Positions 10,071 through 21,830 are shown, numbered from the stretch's first letter. The stretch is DNA of 64,000 nucleotides from Dacryopinax spathularia (GCA_037974965.1 JBBPFI010000002.1:1054001-1118000); one strand, 5' to 3'. A program made the numbers and translations. The notes: a model not told the origin generated them from the letters alone.

Positions 10071-11815
10071 ATGGCAACGTTCAACGTAGCTGCTCTTCTG
10101 CATCATCCGGAGCTGGCAGCAATCACAATCGGGAATCATTTCGAACGCCTGCAGCTGAGCGTGATAGCGACTCTCCGCATGGACGTAGGAAACCGAGGTC
10201 GGCTGGAGGAGACTAGGACGTCGGTCACCGTATTCTGGGAGGCTGCTAGGCAGGTCAGTGCACAGACATCATGAGTTTGAGAATGAGTGACCCATATGAC
10301 ATTTACCAGCTATTTCACCTGTGCCGTGCAGCAGATGTGGTTAGACTGGAGCGCGAGCTTGGTGACATGATGTCCAAGCTTGACGAAGCGCGTGCTCGCT
10401 GCCTCGATGACTGCATCGCAAGGCCGGCCCCCCAAGTGGTTACCAGGACGCTTAGGCATCCCGGGAATCCCGGGCGTCCCAAGATCAATATCAACTCGGT
10501 GTACTTACACCAAACATTCCGCTTGACCTCAACCTCCGCCATAGCGCGACGACTGCAAGTCAGTCGCCGAACTGTGCGACGAAGACTCCTCGAAGAAGGG
10601 CTAGCTCAGGCTGGGCAGCCCCCGATGGACGTGGTTGCCCTCGAGAACGGAGCTATCCAAGTGCACTGGCCTGGACGGCGCCGTGATCCATACCAGCTCA
10701 CAGACGACGAGCTCGACACGCTGGTCTCTGACTGGCGTCGACGCTTTCCCGAAAACGGACGCAGCCTACTCAATGGACATCTGGTATCGTTGGGTTATCG
10801 GGTGCCTTTGCGGCAACTGACTGCGTGTCTTCGTCGCATCGATCCTGAGCCGCTCTCCTTCGATCGACGACAAATCCCCCGGCGTCCGTACTCGGTTGCA
10901 GGACCTAATTCTCTATGGCACCATGACGGCCAACACGGTCTGGTTCAGTGGGGCCTGTACATACACGCCTTTGTCGACGGGTTTTCTCGGTGTATTACGG
11001 CGATCCAGGTGAATCCCACCAACCGTTCCGATGTGGTGTTGTCGGTCTTTTTACAGGCAGTCTCACGATTCGGCACCCCTTCAAGGGTACGAGGGGATCA
11101 TGGCGGCGAGAATGTCAAGGTGGCAGAGTGGATGCTCGAACATCGAGGCCGAAACCGAGGCTCGTACATATGGGGCCGATCCGTTCACAACACCCGCATT
11201 GAGAGGATGTGGGTAGATGTGACCAATTCGTTTGGAAGGAAGTGGTCCGAGTTTTTCCGGACACTGGAAGCCTCACACGGATTGAACGCATCCAACCAAG
11301 ATCACATATGGTTGCTACACTGGCTCTTTCTCCGAGATATCATGAACGATGCAGTCACCTTCCAAAACCAGTGGAACCATCACACCATGAGCCTCGCTGA
11401 TGGCAATCAACGTCCTGCCGACCTCTTTCTGGACGGCTGTGTATCTTTGGGAGCTCGAGGGATCAACATGCTTGCACCCGATGATCCACAATATCACCTA
11501 GACCCACGCTTGTATGGATCCGAGTGGGGAGAAGAGCCAGAGCGGTCGCACGGGCAGGAGGTGGAGGACGCAGTGCTCGTCGAGTCCGTACCTCCGCCAG
11601 CCCGTGGATTCACCAATCGATCACCAGATATGGACGCTATCCCTGCCGAACTGTCAGCAATCGACTCGCCCGACCTTTCATGTCCCCTGATGGCTTCCCA
11701 GGTGAATGAACTAGTCCATTGTTTGTCTGGCCTGCTTGTATCCTCCGATTTGCTTACAATGACAGAGCGATGGAGGCGCGCTCTGCAAGTATGTGCCTCC
11801 TTTGCTCGGACATGA
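10071..11815 (+). CDS. Element gene 3: DDE (rve-type) integrase with helix-turn-helix
   Basis: This is a predicted 562-residue integrase/transposase. Exon 10071-10253 joins 10310-11815 in phase across a 56-base GT-AG intron. A GNPGRP run from a GC palindrome precedes a helix-turn-helix (SAIARRLQVSRRTVRRRLLEEG). The RNase H-fold core shows the triad in WHHDGQH (Asp about 267), RGDHGGEN (Asp about 324) and NTRIERMWVDV (Glu about 359). The last spacing is about 35 residues, as in rve-family integrases. The motif set (HDG..LVQWGLYIHAFVDGFSR, GENVKVA, THNTRIER-like) resembles integrase-core proteins that are multicopy in Agaricomycete genomes; this is recognition from memory. It would cut and join the 24-bp element ends. 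The 7-bp target duplication is slightly longer than the 4-6 bp usual for rve integrases. Confidence 0.85.
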
Positions 11816-12039
11816 CCTTTCCTATGTTACACATAGAGACAATTACATAGCCTCGTTCTCCCTGTACTACGTATTTCTAATTATATATATCGCCCTGGAA
11901 ATGCACGCCTCCCGGGAAGCCCGGGAAGCCCGGGATTCCTAGGATAAGCAGAGATTGCAGGGATTTAACCGAACCCTGGCACGCGGCTAGTAGCCGTCAG
12001 CTCCAACCAACCATCGTTCCTACCAACCTTGATACTCTC

Positions 12040-14189
12040 ATGTCTATCCAACCTCACTACTTGACCCGACATCAGCGACGAATCAGAACCGAAGCCAGAG
12101 AGGCGACCACTCCCGACCCGTCTGCTATACTTGGCGCTACCCATGGGCTCTTATCCTCACCCAACTCAACGCTGTCAATGTCCACGCGGCCGATACCACC
12201 ACTCCAGCCGCCTGCAATTGAACCTATGGAGGATGGGCCGTTTGAGATGGATGTGGGTAGTCAGGAGGGCGGGAGAACTAGGGAGACTACACAGATGGAG
12301 TCAGCATATGACTACGCCAATATCAACTCGTACGCACCTGCCGTATCGCTGCCTTCGCTTCGCTTCGATCTGACGCTCATACAGGCTGTTGGGTAACGTG
12401 GTCAGAGCTGCAAGGGAGCGCGCTGGCGAACCCGGGTCGCCCGGGAATCCTGGGAATTCTGGGCTGCGCTCCATAAGCAGCACCAGCCCCCCCGACCATG
12501 ACGAGGAGGTGGACGACGAGATCAACGAGATCAACACATCGACTGCCCAAGTTCCCGTACACGACCCACCGAGGGAATCCTCTACAGCCACAAACCGATA
12601 TCCCCCTGAACACGCTGCTTCGGGTGATGCTGATACGCGTTCAAATGCTGCAGCGGAACCTGGAGATGGTGCATACTTGGGTCCTTCTGGGGTAGCAGAC
12701 AGACGAGACGATGAGCACCGGGAAGGTGGTTCAGGCGCTCAGGGAGGGCGACAAGAAGGTACGTGGTCTTCCCACGCTTAGACTCTATCTGAGGCGGTAA
12801 GCAGAAGCACGGTTCTCAGTTCTCCTCATTGTGTTTGACGCGAATCAAACTCATGGTGTCGCCCACAGCCGCGCCAAGATGAAATCGAGCCGGTCTCACG
12901 ATTCGTCCACCCTCTCCCTGCTTCAAAGAATTTTCCGCACATCACCGACCGTACCTTCTCATGGGCTGTCTCGCTTCCTCTCCACCAGATACAGCAATTT
13001 CGCACTGGCAACCTCGCGCATCCCGTCAATCACGAGTGGCGCGTTCCATTCGCATCATGTCCTGGGCATCCTGGGCAGCATTCTGTCGGATCAGCCAGAT
13101 GTGCAAGCTTCTCTGGGTGATCTGGCCCCCCTGGAGCCCATGGATCATGGGGATATCCGGTCGCAACGCTTTATTGCCTCGCTCCCTCCCCATATACCCA
13201 GGAGTTGGTATGTGGGGAAGGTGTATGTCCTGTATCTTGTGGCGTTGTCCGCACCACGACAAAGCATCATCGGTATCATGCCTCGCACGCCTCCTCGCAC
13301 GCCTTCGCCCCGCCCTTCCCTCTCTCCTGACCGTGAAAGAGAAGGTCGCATGTTGCATCTCCCAGCCGCCCCTGCCGGCCCTGGGCGCGATAGCGATCAA
13401 CAAGCATCCCCACCCCTTTCACCCCGTGCAACCGCTCAACCCCGTAGCAGCACTGTCGAACCTGTCCAAGCGATCCAGCTGCCCCGAGAAGCCCTGCAGG
13501 CTCTTCAAGTCCGCAATGAGCTCGGCAACCCATCGAATGCCTCGCAGCCAATGAATGCAGGGGAAAGACGAACTGCAATGAATCAGGCTGATATCCAGCT
13601 TCGTCAAGACTACCTGAACATCTGTTTCCCACAAGCCCACGAATTGCTATCGAGAGACATGTACATCGACAATGAGCTTGTCCCCCGCTCATCCGCTATC
13701 TGGTTTGTACAACGGCATGAGCTGTTCAACCAGATCGCCACTGCTCTCGGTATGCCTTTCTTGGCGGAACGGGACGTCCATATGGCTCCTAACCCTACCG
13801 GCTGGGACGGGAACATCGTCCCCGACGACTTGGTACTCTGGTTTACATCGCACCCACGAGGGAATGATAACTCCCGACGTACCCTGGACAATTACCGCAC
13901 CAAACTGAGACGCCTTCGAGCCTTCTGGGATTGGCAACGCGAATGGTATCTTCAGCAGCGTCATTGTTGGGACGAGGCCGGCAACGTCACCGAGGAGGGA
14001 AGGCAGAAACTGGTACTTGCCGGGGTCGTTGGCTACTGCTTCGCACCTTCGAGTGCTGCGCGGTTCTTGATCTGTGAAGGGACACCGTCTGGTGTTATAG
14101 CGTCTGCTGCTCGGATGACCAGACGGCAGACATTGGAGCGAGACATTCGGAGACTACACCCAGAGTGGTGGCGGCGGAGGTTGACTTAA
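12040..14189 (+). CDS. Element gene 4: hypothetical multi-exon protein, exon structure unsettled
   Basis: The likely start is MSIQPHYLTRHQRRIRTEA at 12040. A GT-AG intron about 12330-12384 leads into a frame with a Gly-Pro run (GEPGSPGNPGNSG) and an acidic stretch (DHDEEVDDEINEINT). From 13279 the frame is Pro/Arg-rich, then from about 13579 becomes a clear folded domain running to the stop. That domain includes DYLNICFPQAHELLSRD, WFVQRHELFNQIATALGM, GWDGNIVPDDLVLWFTSHP, NYRTKLRRLRAFWDWQREWY and LHPEWWRRRLT. I recognise no family for this Trp-rich C-terminal domain. Splicing between about 12750 and 13280 could not be settled from reading alone, and more than one frame there looks coding. It follows the integrase on the same strand, spaced by about 220 bases. 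Confidence 0.5.
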
Positions 14190-14310
14190 CTTGGTTAGTA
14201 ATCATCTTGCGGTGTAACTTTAGTCACTGGTATGCAGATTGTTGCAAACTGCATCCCCCGGTTTCCCAGGATCCCCGGGCTTCCCAGGATTCCCTGGATC
14301 CTCAGCAATC

Positions 14311-14440
14311 CCACACAAGACACTCACGCCGCATCTGTTTCCAACTCCTCTTCTACTCCTAAGCCGTCCCCCAATTCTATCTACTCCTCCACACAGAACA
14401 CTCACGCCGCATCCGTTTCCAACTCCTCTTCTACTCCCAG
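14311..14440 (+). repeat. 78-bp repeat, one full and one partial copy
   Basis: A unit beginning ACTCACGCCGCATCTGTTTC and running through a CTCCTCTTCTACTCC segment is repeated here, flanked on both sides by CCCGGG clusters. The same unit is translated within element gene 2 (about 9224-9358). It occurs again inverted at 17134-17333. Confidence 0.8.
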
Positions 14441-14874
14441 GAAGCCCGGGAATCCCGGGATCCCCGGGATTCTCAGCAATCCAAGGACTCACTGGGCTCC
14501 ATGATCTATGGTGGACTGTCATATTGCCTGCGTTCGTGCTGTTGCAAGCTTGTTCAGGAGTTATGCTCCTCTGACTCATCGGAGCAACTTCATAAGCGGT
14601 CGCTGAAGAACTGGGTGACTCAGTGCGGCGAGTTGAAGTCACGACTGCAAGGCCAGTTAAGTCCGCGTGGCGAGCCCGTCGCATACATAAACCTCGGCAC
14701 TTCCCCCTATCGCCAGTCATCTCTCTCCTTCTTCCCACCACTTTCTTGCTATCCCACGTCACCTCACTATCAACTACAAGTCTTGCTACTCGACATCAAC
14801 GTATTACAACCCTTCCAGCTGCAACGTCCGCCCTCTGTCCCTATCGGAACACGCCAAATACAAGCGCATATATC

Positions 14875-16668
14875 ATGGCCCGATCATCCAGTCACCGACA
14901 CACTCGCACTCCGACCCCCGCGTCTCCGACGTCCACCAACAATAGCGAGGAGGACGATGACCATTCTTCCGGGAGTACGACTGCTTCCAACGAACCCAGC
15001 GAGTCAGATGGCTCTGAGCAGTCCGAGGAGGACAACAGTGACGATGAGGAACCGGTCGAGGACGGCTACCTCACTGTCTACAACTTCAGAGGTGAATTCT
15101 ACTTGACACGTGCGGAAGGCTATCGCAAGGAAGTCTGCAAGCACATTCGGATCGCGAAAGAGATATTCACCAGGGATGGCTACACTGCCTACGGTACGTG
15201 TCGTCGTCCCGACCATATTGATACCATCTGACAACGCCGTAGCTTGCTGCTTTATGGACGATCCAGAGTGCAAATGCGGTCACTGGGGTAAACGCATTAC
15301 GCCCACGCCAGTAGACCCGCATATATCTAACTTCTTCACCCCAGAGAAAGCCGAGAAGGCCGAGGCGCGTCGTCGTCAACACATTGGGCTGAACGTCACG
15401 GGAAAGCATCGTTATCCTCGAGGCCTTGGTCCCCAGTACGATGTCGGCCACATCATCGTCGGCGGACCTGTCAAGGTAGCGCGTGAGGACATCGCCAACG
15501 GGAAACGAAGTGTCCAGGAGGCCGCTGATCTGTCAGCGAAGCTGGATCGCCAGTTGAGGGCGGCACAGAAGGCGCAAGACAAGAAGAAGAAGCAAACCCA
15601 AAAGAACGACAGTAACAAACGTGGTCCAGGTGGTCGCGGACATGGAGGGAGTGGTTCTAGCGGGTCTGCAGGCGGTCAAGGCGAGCACGGGATTGCTGGG
15701 ATTCCCGGGAATCCCGGGAATCCTAAGAAGCGCGATCCACGTAAGAAGCACGATCCACGTAAGAAGCCCGTGAAGCCTGTCAAACCTGGGAAGCCCGGGA
15801 ATCCCAATGCCAGCGCGCCATCCAACAAGGAAGAACCTGCGAGGACGAGCTCAGGTACCAACGTACGTGCCCACACGGCTTGAGGCGTCCTTCATGTTGC
15901 TGATAGCGCATACAGGGCAATGGAAAGCGAGATCGCCAACACGAAGATAATGGGAATTCATCGGAGGTTAGCGCATATATGCACTTTGTGTTGGAGATCG
16001 CTGAACAAAGACCGCAACAGGAGGATCCAGATGCGATGTTCCGCCCCAAGAAGAAGCCTGCCCGTGTCCATCCAGCTGACATTTTGAAAGAAGCTCTCGG
16101 TCGTCTTGGGCGGCCCGGTCTGCAGTACCAGATCAAGCTGGACTTCGCCGAGTCCCTTTTCAAGGACAGCCACATCTTCCCGGAGAACTTGAGGGAGGAA
16201 GGAGAAGGGATAGTGCGCTTGGCGCAGGATATGGAGATTGCGGCGAGGAAGATGCAGGAGACCGCGAAGATTCTGACTGGGAGGGGCAAGGGGAAGGTGA
16301 GTATTGGTTTTGCTTCGTTGTCACCGACTTAACACTGCTGGTAGGAAACTGACGAGCCCGAGGACCCGAACGGCGATCCCGACAGGGATATCTACGAGGT
16401 TCTCAAGGACGCATTGGCCATCCTCAGAAGACACGACGTAACTGTAGACGCCAAGCTCAGCTTCGCTCTTAAACTCTTTGGCGACGACAAGATATTCAAT
16501 GCCACTCTACGGAGCATTGCAACGAGCATGCTCGATAATGCCGGTAGCACTCACAGAGTTCTGCAAGACAATGCTCGCGAAGTGCGCGAGCACGATGTGG
16601 TAAGACTGCAACCAACCTCCTTGATTGTGATCTGCTGATATTGTCCCTAGAGTGAATGCTATGATTGA
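14875..16668 (+). CDS. Element gene 5: hypothetical 530-residue protein with CxC cluster and collagen-like run
   Basis: Five exons read in phase: 14875-15193, 15243-15862, 15916-16296, 16345-16599 and 16651-16668. The N-terminus is Ser/Thr/acidic (EEDDDHSSGSTTASNEP, then DDEEPVEDGYLTVYNFRGEF). A Cys cluster CCFMDDPECKCGHW could bind zinc and is followed by GHIIVGGPVKVARED and a coiled, basic region (LRAAQKAQDKKKKQTQK). A Gly/Pro segment follows (GIAGIPGNPGNPKKRDPRKK, then KPVKPGKPGNP), encoded by the GC palindromes. The C-terminal part is helical (VHPADILKEALGRLGR, EDIYEVLKDALAILRRH-like). The very short last exon is uncertain, because another frame beyond 16655 is also open. No family is recognised; the make-up suggests a nucleic-acid or chromatin contact. 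Confidence 0.55.
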
Positions 16669-17133
16669 AAGAGGACTTGACCCAGGGCATGACCCGCCGC
16701 ATCATTACTCCGCCGTGCTTCCTCCTATGCCTCCAACTTTTGTTTGGATTCCAGGTACTCTCGTCTGTCTCATTCTTCTCAGGTTACCCAGTTGACGACT
16801 CATCCCTATGGACATGCACATTGCCTGCCCTCATGTCTCCCGCGTCGCACACCTCGTCCACACCTCGTCTCTCGTCCTCCTTCTTTGTACCATAGGCCCG
16901 TTTCTTGCCTCACGACACGCATACGTCCGGCGACCAATCCATTCACTGTCAGTAGTTAGTAGTACGTTTACAGGACAATTGAACAAGTGACTTAATGCGC
17001 GTGGATCATGGGTAGAAGAAAGTAGACGTGTTCTGTCTTTGTTGTTCTTGACAACACCCTCTCCGGGCGTAGAGACGCCGATCGCCCTGCGAATACCGGG
17101 CATCCCGGGGATCCCGGGCTTCCCGGGCTTCCT

Positions 17134-17333
17134 GGGAGTAGAAGAGGAGTTGGGAACAGATGCGGCGTGAGTGTTCTGTGTGGAGGAGTAGATAGAAGTG
17201 GGGGACGGCTTAGGAGTAGAAGAGGAGTTGGAAACAGATGCGGCGTGAGTGTCCTGTGTGGAGAGTAGATAGCAGTCGGGGACGGCTTAGGAGTAGAAGA
17301 GGAGTTGGAAACAGATGCGGCGTGAGTGATCTG
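17134..17333 (-). repeat. 78-bp repeat, two full and one partial copy, inverted
   Basis: Three successive copies have starts spaced 78-79 bases apart (about 17134, 17213 and 17291 on the plus strand). They read GAGTAGAAGAGGAGTTGG then ACAGATGCGGCGTGAGTG. They are the reverse complement of the unit at 14311 and 9224. A CCCGGG cluster (17095-17135) abuts one end, as at the other two sites. Confidence 0.8.
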
Positions 17334-17658
17334 CAGATCCTCCAATCTCTGCATGTCCATATTCGCCATGTAACAGATCAAGGAGGCAACTCAGATAGTA
17401 TTAATCATAAAGAGAGAGTAACTATCGAGTATCCACTATCTACACCGTGTTAAAGCTTTTCCCGGCCGTAAGCAGAGTAGCTAAGAATATCCGATCGAAC
17501 TCTTGCCCATCATCATCAGCGATGGCCAGGGCATGAAGCTTTGTCCCATAGTCGATGCGCAGCAATGAGAAGCATACTCGTGCCGTAAGGAGAGTTTCGG
17601 TGCTGAGCTGACGACCAGGGATGCCGGGTATTTCCACCATGTTCGGTACAATCTCAAC

Positions 17659-20600
17659 CTAGACCGCTTGCTCAGCACGGCCCAAACGACCCTCAACAGA
17701 AGGACGTACTCGGTAGCTAAGCGACGTGGGTGGTCGCTCTACTCCAAGAATCGCCACATCAAGCAGCACTCTGCGGATATTTGGCCGCTGCATTTCGGGT
17801 GACTCCATTGCGGGTAAATTGCCTTCAGAGCCCAGCGTTGCCAAGACAGCTCGCAGTCCATCGCTTCCCGGGGATGACGTGAGTCCCGGGAGTCCCTGGC
17901 GTGCAATAAAGCGTGTCAGTGCATTTTTGAAGTCGATCCATACCTGCGATGATAGATCAGGCCCGGGAGACTGCCATCGGACTCGTTGTGCAAGATAATT
18001 AACAGGGTCCAGCGAGATATCACGATATAGAACGGCCAGGAAGGTTGGGAAGTCGCTGAAAGCCCGATTGACATAGTACTTGCAGGATGTTAACGACATT
18101 GGCCAAACACAAAGTGCGGAGAGGACTCACATTTCTAAGACGGTTGAAATATCGGAGACCATTCTTGAAGGACGCTATCTGGGACACCGTTGCTGAAACC
18201 TCTGGATGGCCAAAGAGAAAGTAACGTTGCAGTCGGACTTGGATCCCTCGATGTTCCATCCTGGTCATCTTCCAGGATGTGATGTCATCGGGGACCTCCT
18301 ATACAGCGTAAGCAAGATTGTTCGATAGGTATCGCAGAGAGGGAGGAGCTTACCACATCGATTGCTGCCAGACGATGCACAAAGTCCATCATATTGTACT
18401 TGCCTTGAGCTGTTGAGGCTCGCTGCGCTGGCGAGGGATCGATAACACAGTCCCTCGCCAGACGCTCCCACGAGCTCAGCCAATCTGCTGCCTTTGGTGC
18501 GAAGGCACGAATGAATGCCGGTTTATCGCAGAGCTGCATAGCAGCGTCGAAATCGTCCGAAGCAGCGACCAACAAGAGGAAAGGCGACAAATTGAAGGGT
18601 GCGGTGTTGCAGGAGAGGATAGAGATGAGAGACAACACACCCAATCCGGTCCAGAACAGATCATCGGTATAATGATAGCCCTGGGCGGGGTGAATGCCGA
18701 CGTAGTCATCAACGGTTCTAGAACGCGACTGTGGCTTACGGGCAAGGAACACTTCCATTGCTCTCTGGAAGGTAACTCGGCTTGGCCCAATACCCATAGT
18801 AACCAGACGTCGAGCTCCTCCTAGGACCGCAGATCGAGCAAATCTAAAAAACTAGTGAGTATGCCGGTGATGGAACTACTTCACTTGCCTACATTTCGAC
18901 CTTGAAGTGCGGGGGCGTCAGCGACGCGCAGTAATACTTCAGAGCCTGCTGGGCTGCCTGAGAAGGAGTGGGGCTGCGGGAATACGGGCTGGGGAAAGCG
19001 CTTCCGAGCAAGCCCCAGAGTTCCTCTGCTATTTGTCCTGCTAGTGCATCTATCGCAGTTTCTGTGGCCGAAGAAGGTTGACCGGGGTAGGTGTAGGTTT
19101 CGAAGGGTGTGGCATTTTCACCGGGAGGTGATTCCAGGTAGTCCCGGGCTTCCTGGGACCAACGGGAAGATTGAGTAGGGGAGAACACGTCTTCCAGTCC
19201 GACAGGTTGCCAAACTGGCGTAAGTCAGTAAAGCGCAATCTTACAATAATCGATACATGCGTACCTGGCGAGTTCGGTTCGTCATCATCTCCTTCAGAGT
19301 CAGGATCTGCCGTGAATACTCCAACCGTTGAAGACGCGGGAAGGTCATCATCGCTGAGCAATACATATGAACGAATGGGGGAATGCTGGCGAGGACGGAC
19401 ACGACGACGCTCAGGTGAGAGAGATGAAGGCGGTGAATGTGTGGAAGACAAGCGGAACCGAGGAGGGGACGGGGATCCCGGGGATCCCGGGATCCCCGGG
19501 ACGCCTGCACGTCCCTGCGATTGGTGCAGTTGCGGCCGAGATGGAGTAGTGGGCTGCCAAGATGATGGGAACTGACTGGGAGATTGCCCTTCATCAGCCC
19601 CATCGACCGCCGTGTCATTGCCTTGTAAGGGCTGGGGAGACGGAAAAGGCTGGTGCAGAGCTGTGGCTTCTGGGGGAACTTCTAAAAAGAGAGCAGAAGG
19701 GGAGGGCAATGCCGTCGAGGGCGTGGGGGGGGAGGGAGGTCGACCCCCTGGGGGAGCTGAATCCACGACCAGCTCTGCGAGAGACATTGAGGCTCGCGGC
19801 AATCCAGGGGGAGGGACGATCCTGGTGTTGGCTTGCGCGCCAACTGCGGGAAGCGGCACGATGCAGGCGGGGCCGAGACATGAGTTATCGAGATGAGAGA
19901 ATTGAGGATCGCAATGGGAGAGTCCATCCAGAGCCCAGCGAATGAAACACAGATGTTTGCCAGAGGGGCGGGAGACCTCCTCAGGCAGATATCCAGCGAT
20001 GCCACCATAACGGGGAGCTATGAAGTCAGCTATTAGTAGTCGCAAGGTAGTTCAGCAGGAGAAGTTACATACCGATAAACGCAAGTCGGGCTGGGTAGCG
20101 GCTGCCAGGATCTGTCGCGCGCCAAAGACGATAAACACTCTTGAGGTGATCGTGAACTGGACCGACCGCTTGCATCCTGTAAATCTCGTATGGACCTGGT
20201 GGGTTCTTCTTTTGACCGGCTGGGCGCACGAAGTGGTATAGATCTGGTGTAAAGAAAGCGAGCGAGTCTGTCACGGCCGATGAGGCTGCTGGTTCGGTAG
20301 CTAAGGCATCTTCGTCGCCTTGGTCACGAGGTGGGAAGACTAGGCCGTGCCGTTCCATATGGGCAAGTACAGCAGTGTTGAGAGCTGCGAACGACTGAGT
20401 ATCTGGATCGACCTTGTATGCGAGTCCGAGCGGCTTGAAACGCTGGAGCATGGTGGCAAGTCCAGTGGCGTTCAGCCCAGCGTAAGGGCGAGAGCCTTGC
20501 TCGTCGGTAAGCGGGAAAACGCCCTCCACTCCCTGCAGCTTTAACAGATGGATGAGATTTGTGCAGTCAGCGACGGAAAACATAACGTACGGGGCAAGGC

Positions 20601-21115
20601 AGTATGATGATGTAGACGGCTGCACGTCTGATAGTGCAGCCGGGTGCCGCTCCACTGATGCTCCGACTTCGCTGTAACCCCGTAGGCCCGGGAATCCCAC
20701 GCGTCCTGGGAATCTCAGCCGTCGCGGGAATCCCAGGCATCCCGGGAATCCCAGGCATCCCGGGAATCCCAGGCATCCCGGGAGTCCCAGGCTGTCCCTC
20801 CTGCTCCGTGGTCCCATCACCGAAGCCATGCTCGTCACGCCCAACCGATCTGACTCCTCCGCGGGACGCATGACGACTTCTCCTGCCTCGATGTCGTCCG
20901 TATACTGCCTGAGGAGGGTGACGGGCAGATGCAGAGAGCCTATCACTGTTCGCTGTCGCTCCTTCTGGACCCTCGAGCCGCTGAATGAAGGTAGTAGGGC
21001 CGAGTGGAATGCCGGGAATTTGAGCGAGACTATGGGCTGGGGCGAAAACCGGGTGTACCAGCGGTGGTCCAGGTGGAACCAGAGTGGATGGCACAGCAGG
21101 AGACGTCGATGGCAT
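17659..21115 (-). CDS. Element gene 6: long multi-exon hypothetical protein, start uncertain
   Basis: This is the only minus-strand gene of the element. Coding-looking segments, in order, include SVADCTNLIHLLKLQGVEG, AYKVDPDTQSFAALNTAVLAH and DLYHFVRPAGQKKNPPGPYE. After an intron come APRYGGIAGYLPEEVSRPSG, then a long Pro/Ser-rich linker with GVPGIPGSPGSP. Further segments are WSQEARDYLESP, SRVTFQRAMEVFLARK, YNMMDFVHRLAAIDV, QIASFKNGLRYFNRLRN and YYVNRAFSDFPTFLAVLYRD. Several junctions have clean GT-AG introns of about 45-55 bases. Near the 5' end (20.6-21.2 kb) two frames are open and both give Gly-Pro repeats, so the start is not fixed; 21115 is one candidate ATG. The 3' end may extend past 17659 through another intron to about 17440. 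No family recognised; probably over 900 residues. Confidence 0.5.
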
Positions 21116-21517
21116 GCTGCACTGGACCGTTCGTGGTTGAGATAGCGGACAAAAGGTAGAGTCAGAGTGTATTGGGGCCGGGAGGTAGGAGGTATCGAAG
21201 ACGAGCGGTTGGGGTAAACAGGTTGGGTCGCGTAAACAACGCCAGGTGGAAGTCACGGGGATCCCGCCCTTCTCGTGCGAAAAATATGTGGGCCGTAAGC
21301 GCGATTGATGGCGATAGTCGCTCTGGACGCAATTACCGTAGTTCGGGAACGGCAACTGCATCAAGGGAGTCGGCCAGAGATGCCGGTCTGAAAAGGACCC
21401 CAGATGAAAGCGCACGTTTTCCCGGGCAGCCCGGGCAGCCCTCGATTCCCGGGTGTCCTAGCTTTTGCGACAATGTGTGCACCTTCGAGGCAGGCAGTGA
21501 CCCAGCGAGGGGGAATG

Positions 21518-21812
21518 CAGGGTGAACCTGGAGTGATTGCGGAGTGAACGGAGGGTGAGTGGACGATGATCCTGGGGTGAATGGTGCGATTTCATTTCGA
21601 GCGAGTGAAAACAGGGTGAACGAAGTAGACAACTATCGAAGTGAATGCAGAGTGAACTGAGAGTGAGCAGAGGGTGAAAGAGGAGTGAAGGGTGAGAGGA
21701 GGATGAATACAGAGTGAGTTGACGGTGAACACAGGGTGAATAGGGAGTGAGCGGTGAGTGGAGGGTGAACCGGCAGTGAACGCGCGGTGAACGGACGATG
21801 AACGCGCTTGCT
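21518..21812 (-). repeat. Right subterminal GGTGAA array
   Basis: About twenty degenerate units of 9-13 bases built on GGGTGAACG, GGAGTGAGC or CAGTGAAC fill this stretch. It is the mirror of the TTCACC array near the left end and about twice as long. Confidence 0.8.
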
Positions 21813-21830
21813 GGTTTAGCACGTGTAGGG

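Larger units (their letters stand above)
7311..21461. repeat. Dispersed CCCGGG-based palindromic repeats (about 17 clusters)
   Basis: Tandem or paired units such as CCCGGGAATCCCGGG, GGGAAGCCCGGG and CCTGGGAATCC occur in clusters. Approximate positions are 7311-7355, 8010-8035, 8788-8815, 9278-9300, 10455-10485, 11910-11945, 12428-12470, 14256-14310, 14440-14475, 15695-15725, 15785-15806, 17095-17135, 17878-17900, 19141-19160, 19470-19505, 20688-20797 and 21419-21461. All lie inside the 15-kb element, in both coding and non-coding parts. Outside it I saw only isolated CCCGGG hexamers. Where translated they give GNPGNPGKP, GIPGMPGIPG or GFPGCLGFPG, depending on frame. Confidence 0.85.
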
